DNA of 14,895 bases from RGIG6353 sp964650465 (GCA_964650465.1 CAZYTA010000058.1:1-14895), one strand, 5' to 3'. Shown: positions 5,028-13,345, numbered from the stretch's first letter. Translations and numbers: made by a program. The notes: generated by a model not told the origin, from the sequence alone.

Positions 5028-8000
5028 ATGAAAAAAACATTCAAATCACTTGTCGCAATAATTATGGTTATTTCTATGATATTGCCTAACTTGATAGTAT
5101 TTGGCAATGAAAGCAATAATACTACTTTAGCTGCAGTAAAAGATGAGTTAAAAGAAGAGGGATTTTTATATAATTTCGTGTATTATTATTGTGAGGAAAA
5201 TAAAAGTAAAAATGTTTATGGAGATAATGATTATAAATATTATTGCTATTATAAAGATAACGGACTTTTTCCTATATACATTTTTTTTGACAGTGGGTTT
5301 AATTTGGTTACCAACGAAGAAATAATTAGTGATTTGTGTATTATGGCATATGCTAATGTGGCATCTGGTTTAGACTTCGTTAAGCAGTATTATGACACTT
5401 CTGATGATTTTTCCAGTGCTGCGAGTAGCTTGAGGTTAAAAGATATTACTACCACCGTGTTGGAAGTGACAGGTAGCTCAACAGGTGCTTTATCGACAAC
5501 ATTTTTCACCGGTGGCACTGTCACAGCGGCATCGGTAGCAAAAATTGTTGCTGAACAAACTTTAGATGCTTTTAAGAATTCAATGACAGATGTATTGAAT
5601 ATAGTGTCGGGATGGCAGACTTTGTATTTTTGTAGACTTGCCGATCGGCAAGAAGAAATTGTTGAATATATAAAAAATCCGGGGAGTTTAAATACTTTTA
5701 ACGAGTGTAAATCGTATGTTGACAAAATAGATGAAATGCAGTTAAACTCTTCTCGTGCTAAAATATTGTTGAGCTCCATTGCTGAAGATACATCTCAAGG
5801 ATGGGGGGCTGTAGCAGAGACATTAGGGATTTTTGCATCAAGTTTTATTGAAGGCTTTGTAGGAGATTTTGCAGAACAGTTACAAGGTGATAAAATTGAA
5901 GCACTGAAAAATCTTGACAGTAAAACTATGCTTGGCATAGTAGAAGTAGCAAAACGCTTGGCAGACAATCCCGCTATATCGGCATTAGAAACAATGAAGG
6001 AAATATCTGATGTATATCCTACAGTGTTTTCCAAATATTTTACGGTTCTTGGTGATATTTTGAATGCAGAAGAAAATATTACATCTTTTACCATACCGAT
6101 AATTTCTTTATCAAAAGTATTATCAAAAAAATTTATTGGGGAAAGTGTACCTGAAACGATATATTCCATAGGCACATACAAAATAACGACAAAAGATGGT
6201 TTGAATATTCGTTCGGGAGCAGGCACATCATATTCAAAGATTGCTGCAATGCCGTATCTTACTCAGTTTATTGTAACAAAGGTAAACGGAAGCTGGGGGT
6301 ATACTACATATGGTGGCAGAAGCGGTTGGGCATATCTTGGGGGAGGGTATACAAAGTTTGTGAGCTCTTCAACCACACCTGTGTCTACGACAGTTGGAAG
6401 TGCGGCGGTTACAAAGAAGATAGATAATCTCATCAGCCTTATTAACGGAAAATATTTTACCACGACACAGAAAGATTGCGGAAACAATGCCTGTGCTAAA
6501 TGCTTGAACAGCAATATAATAAATACTTCATGGTTCAAAACTCTTTTTGGAAATATCGGAAGTGTATATCAATTCCCTGCGCATTGGTGTGCAAATTCAG
6601 GAAAGTATTTGAGCGGCGCAGGATATACTTGCTACGGCTTTGCTGCATTTGCCCAATGGTACATTTTCAAGGTTAATAATACAGATTATATTTCAGACGT
6701 GCTTGTTACGCAAAATGCCGCTTGGAATTATGATAATGTTATCAAATACTGTAAGCCCGGAGATGTATTGCGTCTTGGTATGTCATCTAACAAGGACAGG
6801 CATTCGGCAATTTTTATATCCTGTGATTCAACAGGTGTTAATGTCCTTGACTGTAATTACAGCGGGGACTGTAAGGTGTCCACAAGAAAATATTATTATT
6901 CCTATTGGACTAATTTCTCTGTATCACGAGCATCCAATTACGATGTTATTGCAAATGGAGAGGTTGAATTTACAGAGCCTTCCCAAGCTCCCGAAACCAA
7001 TTATGATACTATCATTCCTGAGGATACGATGGAGTATCCAAATGGATGGATAGACGAAATCCCCAATGGAGATGTAGCAGAAAACTACAGGACAGCCACT
7101 TTCTACCGTTACAGGGATGTGGAAAACGAAACTGTATATGATAGTTGGAGTGAAAATATAATAACTACGGAAAAGCCTGTTGAGAGTGATCTGGTTGAAA
7201 TTGTTTCGGAGGGGGATTATTACAGTTATTATCACTATTGCAACAACTATTACAATGGAAGCTATAATGTGGACTCTGTACAGTACGGAACGGGTGGAGT
7301 GTATCATACAAAGCTCAGTAAAACAAAAATGACAGCTTCAAACATCAGTGACAAAGGCGGTAAAACTCTCTACGGCGGAGAGGCGGAGTTTGCTTGCTCA
7401 AATGGCTTTAGAGTATGGGCTCAAAACGACCCTCTGACTGTTCATGTTTATACATACAGAACAAGATCAAAAACAGAAAAAACGGTATATACTTCTTGGT
7501 CTGAATGGAGCAAAAATGTTCCTGAGAGTATTGAAGGCAGAGAGATAGAAAATGTAGTGTTGTATAATAGAATCAGTGATATCAACGAAACATATCCCGA
7601 AGGATGGGTTAAGGAAATTTCAGCAGAAGATGTTGAAGAAAGCTATGAAACAAAGACTTTTTACCGTTTCAGAACCTCCGAACAAAAGACAGTGTATGGA
7701 GATTGGAGTGCCAATCAAACCGGCAATGAAGCGGTAACAGAAAGCGAAACCGTTGATTTGGTATCACAGAATACCTATTACAGCTATTATCACTATTGCA
7801 ACAACTATTACAACGGAAGCTATAATGTAGATTCTATACAGTACGGAACAGGCGGAGTATATCACACAAAGCTTACATCAACACAAATGACTGCCTCCAA
7901 TATCGGTGACAAGGGCGGTAAAACTCTTTACGGCGGAGAGGCGGAGTTTGCCTGTGACAACGGATTTAGAGTATGGGCGCAAAACGATCCGCTTGAAGTT

Positions 8001-9509
8001 GTTGAATATGTTTACCGCACAAGGACAAAGACTGAAAAGACAGTTTATACTCCTTGGTCTGAATGGAGCGAAGCTGTTCCAAAGGAATCTGAAAACAAAG
8101 AAATAGAAAGTGTAGTCCTTTATAAAAAGCTTGATGCTTTGGAAAGCATATATCCTAAAGGATGGATCAAGGATATACCTGAAGGAGAATCTTCTGATAG
8201 TTATTTGTCAAAAACGTTTTACAGATATCATACAGTAAGTGAGAATGTTCAATACAGTGATTGGAGTGCTGAGCAAAAGACCACCGATAGTATAGCAGAG
8301 AGTGACACTGTGGATATTGTATCGCAAAGCAACTACTACAGTTACTACCATTATTGTAACAACTACTACAACGGAAGCTATAATGTAGACTCTATACAGT
8401 ACGGAACGGGCGGAGTATATCATACAAAGCTCAGTAATAAAAAAATGACAGCGTCTAACATCGGTGACAGAGGCGGTAAAACTCTCTACGGCGGAGAGGC
8501 GGAGTTTGCCTGTGACAACGGATTCAGAGTATGGGCTCAAAATGAACCGATTGAGGTAACAGAGTACACTTATCGCACGAGAACAAAGACAGTTAACACT
8601 GTTTATACACCTTGGAGCAATTGGAGTATTACAAAGCCTGATGAAGCGGAAAACAGGGTCATAGAAAGTATTGTGCTTTATACCAAATGGGACGAAGATA
8701 CCATCGCTGCCGGTACCTCTCTGATTCTTGATGGCACTATAGGAGTAAAGGTATATCTTGATATTGCTGACGAAATTTCCGAGGATACTATATTTACAGC
8801 TTCTGTATATGACACAAAATCCGATTCTGTTATGTCAAATATTTCTGCTGTTCCGGAATATGATGGAGAAAAGGGACTGTATTATGTTACTGCTTTTGTT
8901 GCTCCCAAGGATGCAGAAAAAACCGAAATAAGAGGTATTGTGGAATATGGCGGTGACAGTATAACCCTTGGCGCAGTTAAAATTACAGATTATATTTTAT
9001 CTTTCAAGGAACTTGCAGAAGGAAATATCGAGTATGCCAAAGCAGTAAAGCTTGTGAATGCATTGGAAAACTATATTGAATATACTAATGGATTTTTTGG
9101 TGGCAGTAATCTTGACACAGTAAGTGCTGATATAGGAGATGTAACGGCACCGTCTAAGACGGGTAGCCTTGACGGAGTTGAGCACTATGCAACATCTCTT
9201 ATACTTGAGGGCAATACAACTATAAGACATTATTTCAAGACAAACGGAGGCGTATGTACATTTAAATGCGGTGATGAAATACTTCCGTATGTATATTTGG
9301 GAGAGAATATTGTTTGCGTAGATATAACTGATATACCCGCACATGACCTTGATAAAGAGTATACCGTTACCGTAAATGATGCATATAGTATTACATATAG
9401 CGCATTAAATTATATCGTTCAATGCGTAGACTCAGATAATGCACAGTTGTCAAATCTTGTGAAGTCTCTGTATAACTACTGGTACCAGACGGAGCAATAT
9501 ATTAAATAG
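5028..9509 (+). CDS. Large secreted multidomain protein: SH3, papain-like domain, 3 x 186-aa repeats
   Basis: 1493 residues with an N-terminal signal peptide (about 1-27, MKKTFKSLVAIIMVISMILP). Residues ~30-380 are mostly helical and unrecognised, with a Gly/Ala/Thr-rich hydrophobic stretch near 145-172. Residues ~384-447 form a bacterial SH3 domain (DGLNIRSGAGTSYSKI ... GRSGWAYL), usually a cell-wall-binding element. Residues ~455-640 form a papain-like domain of NlpC/P60-CHAP type, with candidate catalytic Cys535 (YTCYGFAAFA), His592 (RHSAIFIS) and Asp608/Asn610 (VLDCNYSG), plus an unusual Cys cluster (DCGNNACAKC). Residues 670-1227 are three exact 186-residue tandem repeats, rich in Tyr/Asn and WSxWS motifs. 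Residues ~1228-1493 match in style a beta-plus-helix module that ends many gut Ruminococcus surface proteins (TSLILDGTIGVKVYLD; TSLILEGNTTIRHYFK; LVKSLYNYWYQTEQYI). No sortase signal or C-terminal membrane anchor. Likely a secreted wall-associated hydrolase or amidase, or an effector; substrate unknown. The N-terminal third is clearly more AT-rich than the repeats. Confidence 0.93.
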   Translation: MKKTFKSLVAIIMVISMILPNLIVFGNESNNTTLAAVKDELKEEGFLYNFVYYYCEENKSKNVYGDNDYKYYCYYKDNGLFPIYIFFDSGFNLVTNEEIISDLCIMAYANVASGLDFVKQYYDTSDDFSSAASSLRLKDITTTVLEVTGSSTGALSTTFFTGGTVTAASVAKIVAEQTLDAFKNSMTDVLNIVSGWQTLYFCRLADRQEEIVEYIKNPGSLNTFNECKSYVDKIDEMQLNSSRAKILLSSIAEDTSQGWGAVAETLGIFASSFIEGFVGDFAEQLQGDKIEALKNLDSKTMLGIVEVAKRLADNPAISALETMKEISDVYPTVFSKYFTVLGDILNAEENITSFTIPIISLSKVLSKKFIGESVPETIYSIGTYKITTKDGLNIRSGAGTSYSKIAAMPYLTQFIVTKVNGSWGYTTYGGRSGWAYLGGGYTKFVSSSTTPVSTTVGSAAVTKKIDNLISLINGKYFTTTQKDCGNNACAKCLNSNIINTSWFKTLFGNIGSVYQFPAHWCANSGKYLSGAGYTCYGFAAFAQWYIFKVNNTDYISDVLVTQNAAWNYDNVIKYCKPGDVLRLGMSSNKDRHSAIFISCDSTGVNVLDCNYSGDCKVSTRKYYYSYWTNFSVSRASNYDVIANGEVEFTEPSQAPETNYDTIIPEDTMEYPNGWIDEIPNGDVAENYRTATFYRYRDVENETVYDSWSENIITTEKPVESDLVEIVSEGDYYSYYHYCNNYYNGSYNVDSVQYGTGGVYHTKLSKTKMTASNISDKGGKTLYGGEAEFACSNGFRVWAQNDPLTVHVYTYRTRSKTEKTVYTSWSEWSKNVPESIEGREIENVVLYNRISDINETYPEGWVKEISAEDVEESYETKTFYRFRTSEQKTVYGDWSANQTGNEAVTESETVDLVSQNTYYSYYHYCNNYYNGSYNVDSIQYGTGGVYHTKLTSTQMTASNIGDKGGKTLYGGEAEFACDNGFRVWAQNDPLEVVEYVYRTRTKTEKTVYTPWSEWSEAVPKESENKEIESVVLYKKLDALESIYPKGWIKDIPEGESSDSYLSKTFYRYHTVSENVQYSDWSAEQKTTDSIAESDTVDIVSQSNYYSYYHYCNNYYNGSYNVDSIQYGTGGVYHTKLSNKKMTASNIGDRGGKTLYGGEAEFACDNGFRVWAQNEPIEVTEYTYRTRTKTVNTVYTPWSNWSITKPDEAENRVIESIVLYTKWDEDTIAAGTSLILDGTIGVKVYLDIADEISEDTIFTASVYDTKSDSVMSNISAVPEYDGEKGLYYVTAFVAPKDAEKTEIRGIVEYGGDSITLGAVKITDYILSFKELAEGNIEYAKAVKLVNALENYIEYTNGFFGGSNLDTVSADIGDVTAPSKTGSLDGVEHYATSLILEGNTTIRHYFKTNGGVCTFKCGDEILPYVYLGENIVCVDITDIPAHDLDKEYTVTVNDAYSITYSALNYIVQCVDSDNAQLSNLVKSLYNYWYQTEQYIK
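7035..7592 (+). repeat. Tandem repeat unit 1 (residues 670-855)
   Basis: 558 bp. It opens with a YPxGW segment and a TFYRYR ... WS segment, then the core YYSYYHYCNNYYNGSYNVDS beginning at residue 731, with YGTGGVYHTKL, GGKTLYGGEAEFAC, GFRVWAQNDP and YTSWSEWS. The two core cysteines could form a disulfide. Confidence 0.95.
7593..8150 (+). repeat. Tandem repeat unit 2 (residues 856-1041)
   Basis: 558 bp, same layout, core starting at residue 917 (exactly 186 after the first). The core is nearly identical to unit 1 (VDSIQYGTGGVYH, FACDNGFRVWAQNDP, YTPWSEWS), while the linker between YPEGW and the core is much more diverged. Confidence 0.95.
8151..8708 (+). repeat. Tandem repeat unit 3 (residues 1042-1227)
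   Basis: 558 bp, core starting at residue 1103 (again +186). It carries the same VDSIQ and FACDNG variants as unit 2, so units 2 and 3 look like the more recent duplication. It ends with YTPWSNWS and runs straight into the C-terminal module. Confidence 0.95.
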
Positions 9510-9511
9510 TT

Positions 9512-9553
9512 TTTAAGGCTGTCCCCTTAGGGACAGCCTTAAATTTTGCTTTT
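9512..9553 (+). terminator. Intrinsic terminator of the large secreted-protein gene
   Basis: TTTAAGGCTGTCCC (9512-9525) pairs with GGGACAGCCTTAAA (9530-9543): 14 bp, CTTA loop, then TTTTGCTTTT. It begins 2 bp after the stop codon. Confidence 0.92.
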
Positions 9554-9613
9554 CGTGAGAGCGCGGGGGAGTTTTTGACTTCAAAAGCATTTCCTCGCAA
9601 TAAATGAAAAAAC

Positions 9614-9650
9614 ATACTCTTTTCGGGCAATAATACACCGAAAGGAGTAT
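9614..9650 (+). promoter_or_regulatory. Hairpin burying the spoIIR Shine-Dalgarno
   Basis: ATACTCTTTTCGG (9614-9626) pairs over all 13 positions (one U-G) with CCGAAAGGAGTAT (9638-9650) around an 11-nt A-rich loop. The 3' arm contains the whole ribosome binding site AAAGGAG (9641-9647), 5 nt before ATG 9653, so translation should be limited unless the hairpin is opened. Confidence 0.6.
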
Positions 9651-9652
9651 TT

Positions 9653-10210
9653 ATGAAAAGATTATTACTTGTATTTTTGGCGTTGTTATTGCTTATTTTT
9701 GCGGCTTCTGCCGATACTGAAACTGCCGATGTGGCACGTATCCACATTATTGCCAATTCCGATTCCGATGAGGACATTGCAGTGAAAATGAAGGTTTCCG
9801 AAGCTGTTACACAGCTTTTGGGAGATGAGAGCTTTGACAGTATGGACAGTATTGAATATGGACTTACCGAAAGACTTGACGAAGTAAATGCCGCAAGCAA
9901 CAAAATACTTAAAGAATGCGGAATGCCTTATACTTCTTCATCTCGGGTGGGTGTGTATCATTTTGCCAAAAAAACCTTGGGCAACTCGGCTTTCCCCGAA
10001 GGTGATTATCTTGCGCTTGTGGTGACTCTGGGTGAGGGGAGGGGCACAAATTTCTGGAGTGTAATATTCCCCGATATCAGTCTCGAAGCTTCACTTGCAA
10101 TGGGCGAGCAAGGGAGTGCGGGAAAGACAGTTGTTTTCGGCAATGGCTCAATTGTAAAGATTCGGTGTCTGTTTCTTGACTTTTATAATTATATATTGAC
10201 AAAGAGGTGA
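9653..10210 (+). CDS. spoIIR: Stage II sporulation protein R (SpoIIR) homologue
   Basis: SpoIIR is made in the forespore under sigma-F, exported, and triggers the SpoIIGA protease to activate pro-sigma-E in the mother cell. The 185-residue protein has a signal peptide (residues 1-20, MKRLLLVFLALLLLIFAASA), the hallmark ARIHIIANSDSDEDIAVKMK near residues 28-47, and the later region FPEGDYLALVVTLGEGRG-TNFWSVIFPD. This matches the family layout of R-x-H-V-I-A-N-S-D and G-x-G-x-N-W-W-C-V-L-F-P-P. It is shorter than typical members (~200-250). The usual WWC and following cysteine are replaced (FWS, DIS), so family cysteines are lost here; Cys89 (KECGM) and Cys172 remain. It stands alone with an occluded ribosome binding site; the downstream operon has its own promoter. 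Confidence 0.9.
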   Translation: MKRLLLVFLALLLLIFAASADTETADVARIHIIANSDSDEDIAVKMKVSEAVTQLLGDESFDSMDSIEYGLTERLDEVNAASNKILKECGMPYTSSSRVGVYHFAKKTLGNSAFPEGDYLALVVTLGEGRGTNFWSVIFPDISLEASLAMGEQGSAGKTVVFGNGSIVKIRCLFLDFYNYILTKR

Positions 10211-10224
10211 AAAAGTAGTAAAAT
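10196..10224 (+). promoter_or_regulatory. Sigma-A promoter for the LtaS-like/phosphoesterase operon
   Basis: TTGACA (10196-10201), exactly 17 bp, TAAAAT (10219-10224). The -35 lies in the last codons of spoIIR and the spacer contains its stop codon, so the operon can be expressed in vegetative cells independently of sporulation. Confidence 0.75.
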
Positions 10225-10258
10225 GTTTCGGTAAAACAAACTAAATAAGGAAAAAATC

Positions 10259-12271
10259 ATGCTCAAAAAATTTCATAAACTTGAAAAACTGTACGGCTTT
10301 TTTGTAAGGCATACAGTGATTTTTTGCTTTATACTTTCTGTTTTCGTCAACTTGGCAGTAGAAATGCTGTGCCGCCATTCATTTATAGACGGTATAACAC
10401 ATATATTTCAGTCTCCTCAGGTTTTTTTGTTCAATACTTTTGCAATATTCACTGTTACACTTTTGTGCCTGTTCTTTAAAAGACGTGCTTTCGCACTTGC
10501 ATTGCTGATATCGCCTTTTATTGTTTTGGCAATAGTAAACTGTGCTGTACTTTACTACAGAGTTACCCCCATATCTGCAACGGATTTTGTGAAAATAAAA
10601 TCTATTTTCAGTATATTCAATCTCTATCTTGAGGGCTGGGTTATTGTAGCAATAGTTGCGGCGGTGATCGCTATAGTTGCGGGTTTTGTTTTTATATACC
10701 GAGCTTCTGCACGCAGAGAACGCCGCCACATACAGGGAATAATGCTTCTTCCGTCATTTATTATAGCACTGGCTCTTATGTCAGAGAGCTTTGTGGCAGA
10801 GGGTTACCTTTCCAAAAAGTTTACAAACCTTAATGATGCTTATGACGATTACGGATTTGTATATTGCTTTTCCTGCAGTGTATTTGACACAGGTATAGAT
10901 AAGCCTGCAAATTATTCGGGCGAAAAGGTTAATACCATTCTGGAGTCAATACGCTCGGAGGAAACTCTTGTACCCGAAGAAAAACCGAATATAATTTTTG
11001 TTCAGTTGGAATCGTTTTTTGACGTAAATAACATCAAATCTCTGAAATACAATACCGACCCGATTCCGTTTTTTACCTCGCTGAAGGCAAATTTCCCTCA
11101 CGGATATCTTGAGGTTCCTTATATCGGCTCAGGAACGGCAAATGTTGAATTTGAGATTATGACGGGTATGTCGTTGGATTATTTCGGACCGGGAGAGTAT
11201 CCTTATAAAACCGTATTGCAGAACAGCGCATGTGAAAGTATTGCCTTTAATCTTAAAGAGCTCGGCTACAGGGCTCATGCCATACACAATCATAAGGGCT
11301 CTTTTTACGATAGAGCACATGTCTTTTCCAGTCTTGGATATGATACGTTTATCCCGCTTGAATTTATGCAAAATGTGACCTATAATCCTATTGGATGGGC
11401 TAATGACAGCGTTTTGACCAAGGAAATAGTTTCTACTCTTGATTCTACCGAGGAACAGGATTTTGTATATGCTATAACAGTACAGTCACACGGCGTTTAT
11501 TCTGAGGAAATATTGGACGGAGTGGATTACATATTCGATGTGGAAATAACCAATCCCGAAACTCAAGTAAACGAAATTGCGTTTGAATACTATCTTACCC
11601 AAATGAAAGAGGTTGACAATTTTATCTGCGACCTTATAACAGGACTGTCTGTCCGTGACGAAAAAACAGTTGTTGTGCTTTACGGAGACCATCTTCCGTA
11701 TTTCGGACTCACAGATTCGGAAATGGTTAACGGAAATGTTTATCAGACGGAATATGTTATCTGGTCAAATTACGGACTTGATGCTGAGGCTGTTGACCTT
11801 CATTCCTATGAGCTGTCATCACACATTCTGGGCGAGCTGGGAATAAACAACGGACTTATTACCAAGCTTCATCAGAATTCAAGCCGTAATGATGAGTATT
11901 ATACCTCTCTTGAGATGCTGCAATACGATATGCTTTACGGCAAAAAAGAATGCTATGGCTACGACATAGGCTATACACCCTCACAGCTGCAGCTGGGAAT
12001 AGCTCCGCTTGTTATAACCGATGTAAAGAATACGGATTCGGGACTTGAGATAAGCGGCAAAATGTTTACTGAATTTACAAGAGCTAAAATAAACGGCGAA
12101 AAGTATGATATAATTTATATCGACACAGAGACTGTTCTTGTTCCCGATGTTGATGCGGTTTACGGTGATATTATATCGGTGATTCAAACTAACGGAAAGC
12201 GCACTACCTTTGCAAAGAGCGAGGATTATGTTGTGGGTGGTAATTCCGAATTTAAGGAGGCTTTTGAATGA
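10259..12271 (+). CDS. LtaS-like phosphoglycerol transferase, sulfatase-fold membrane protein
   Basis: Likely transfers glycerol-phosphate from phosphatidylglycerol to an envelope acceptor (lipoteichoic acid synthase or a related glycan-modifying enzyme). 670 residues: five predicted membrane helices at about 16-37, 55-74, 77-98, 125-146 and 158-177, then an extracellular alkaline-phosphatase/sulfatase domain from ~235. The metal site of LtaS is recognisable: Glu251 (VQLESFFD), nucleophile Thr293 (SGTANVEFE), Asp477-His478 (YGDHLPYF), plus His-rich AIHNHKGSFYDR. Residues ~565-670 form a short extra beta-rich domain (VITDVKNTDSGLEISGKMF), IPT/TIG-like in appearance, absent from classical LtaS. 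Start ATG 10259 with AAGGA 8 nt upstream. Its last 4 bp (ATGA) overlap the next gene, so the two are probably translationally coupled. The exact acceptor cannot be read from sequence. Confidence 0.92.
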   Translation: MLKKFHKLEKLYGFFVRHTVIFCFILSVFVNLAVEMLCRHSFIDGITHIFQSPQVFLFNTFAIFTVTLLCLFFKRRAFALALLISPFIVLAIVNCAVLYYRVTPISATDFVKIKSIFSIFNLYLEGWVIVAIVAAVIAIVAGFVFIYRASARRERRHIQGIMLLPSFIIALALMSESFVAEGYLSKKFTNLNDAYDDYGFVYCFSCSVFDTGIDKPANYSGEKVNTILESIRSEETLVPEEKPNIIFVQLESFFDVNNIKSLKYNTDPIPFFTSLKANFPHGYLEVPYIGSGTANVEFEIMTGMSLDYFGPGEYPYKTVLQNSACESIAFNLKELGYRAHAIHNHKGSFYDRAHVFSSLGYDTFIPLEFMQNVTYNPIGWANDSVLTKEIVSTLDSTEEQDFVYAITVQSHGVYSEEILDGVDYIFDVEITNPETQVNEIAFEYYLTQMKEVDNFICDLITGLSVRDEKTVVVLYGDHLPYFGLTDSEMVNGNVYQTEYVIWSNYGLDAEAVDLHSYELSSHILGELGINNGLITKLHQNSSRNDEYYTSLEMLQYDMLYGKKECYGYDIGYTPSQLQLGIAPLVITDVKNTDSGLEISGKMFTEFTRAKINGEKYDIIYIDTETVLVPDVDAVYGDIISVIQTNGKRTTFAKSEDYVVGGNSEFKEAFE

Positions 12272-13341
12272 TTAACTGTATTCCCGAAAACCTTAATGCG
12301 CACCCTTCGGTGTTTGCCGTTGACGGCAGATACCAGATTGTTACTCCATTTGCATGTCCTGCTATAGTATGGGCAAAGGTGGGGGATAATACATACTATG
12401 ACGACTCAAACGGAATACTGAAGTCTAACAATTATGTTCACAAGGTAGAAGTGCCTATGCAGGAGCTTGATTTTGCAAGGGAATATACTTTGTGCTACCG
12501 CAAGATGATAGACCGCACTCCATATTTTCCCGTGAGCGAGGATACTGTTGAGCTTACCTACAGCTTTAAGCCGGTAGGGGAGGACAGTATAAATATTTAT
12601 CATATCTCTGATGCACACAATATGGAGGAGGCTCCTATTGCCGCAGGACAGTATTTCGGTGCAGACCTTGATTTGCTTATCCTCAACGGCGATATTCCGG
12701 ACCATTCGGGAGATATTGCTAACTTCAATTCGATTTACAGAATTTGCTCGGGGATAACCAACGGCACACGTCCCATCGTATTCTCTAAGGGAAATCATGA
12801 CACCAGAGGTATCTACGGTGAAAGCTTTACCGAATATACTCCGTCGGATAACGGCAGACCCTATTATACCTTCCGTCTCGGAAGTCTTTGGGGACTTGTT
12901 CTGGATTGCGGAGAGGATAAGGATGACAGCCACGAGGCATATTCCTATACAACCTGCTTCCACAATTACCGTCTCAAAGAGACACAGTGGCTGGAAGATG
13001 TAATAAAAAAAGAGGAATATAATGCCAAAGGCGTGAAGCACAGAATAGTAATTAGCCATGTCCCGTTTTCTCATATACAGAAGCCGCCGTTTGATATAGA
13101 ACAGGATATATACAGACACTGGACAGACCTTGTTTCAAATAAAATAAGACCCGACATTTTGCTGTACGGTCATACACATTCATGCGGCATACATCAGCCG
13201 GGCTCGGATTTTGATGATTATAAGCTCCAGACCTGCCCTGCCATAGTAGGAAGTCAGCCCAATCGCAAGGAGCAGACATTTATAGGCTGTGCTGTAACCT
13301 TGTCCGACGGTGAGCCCAAAATAGTTTTTAACAAAAATTAA
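12268..13341 (+). CDS. Calcineurin-like metallophosphoesterase
   Basis: 357 residues with the complete dinuclear-metal signature: D115-x-H117 (HISDAH), D142 (LNGDIPD), N176-H177 (KGNHDTRG), H264 (VISHVPF), and H302-x-H304 (YGHTHSCG). Residues ~1-105 form an N-terminal beta domain of the kind found in purple-acid-phosphatase-like enzymes (VTPFACPAIVWAKVGD ... VELTYSFKPV). No signal peptide or membrane helix is visible, so it is probably cytoplasmic. The start overlaps the stop of the LtaS-like gene (ATGA), with AAGGAGG about 8 nt upstream inside that gene. Hydrolysis of a phosphomonoester or diester is expected; a role in recycling products of the membrane partner, or in nucleotide/phospholipid turnover, is inference from the operon only. 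Confidence 0.93.
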   Translation: MINCIPENLNAHPSVFAVDGRYQIVTPFACPAIVWAKVGDNTYYDDSNGILKSNNYVHKVEVPMQELDFAREYTLCYRKMIDRTPYFPVSEDTVELTYSFKPVGEDSINIYHISDAHNMEEAPIAAGQYFGADLDLLILNGDIPDHSGDIANFNSIYRICSGITNGTRPIVFSKGNHDTRGIYGESFTEYTPSDNGRPYYTFRLGSLWGLVLDCGEDKDDSHEAYSYTTCFHNYRLKETQWLEDVIKKEEYNAKGVKHRIVISHVPFSHIQKPPFDIEQDIYRHWTDLVSNKIRPDILLYGHTHSCGIHQPGSDFDDYKLQTCPAIVGSQPNRKEQTFIGCAVTLSDGEPKIVFNKN

Positions 13342-13345
13342 TGTA

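Noticed and set aside
5028..6175. Pore-forming or translocation toxin domain in the helical N-terminus of the large secreted protein.
   Set aside because: The hydrophobic Gly/Ala/Thr-rich stretch near residues 145-172 is suggestive but no toxin signature is visible; composition alone is not sufficient.
7035..8708. CRISPR-like or satellite array.
   Set aside because: The 558-bp period stays in frame and encodes a protein domain; no short repeats with spacers.
9606..9635. Sigma-F-type promoter for spoIIR: GGCAATAATA (9626-9635) fits the -10 consensus GGNRANAMTW.
   Set aside because: No acceptable GTATA-like -35 at 14-16 bp upstream (the sequence there is A-rich), and transcription would start inside the Shine-Dalgarno. 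Kept only as a speculation in the hairpin finding.
12406..13119. 237-codon open frame on the minus strand inside the phosphoesterase gene.
   Set aside because: Antisense shadow: no ribosome binding site, unnatural composition, and the plus frame carries a complete metallophosphoesterase signature.
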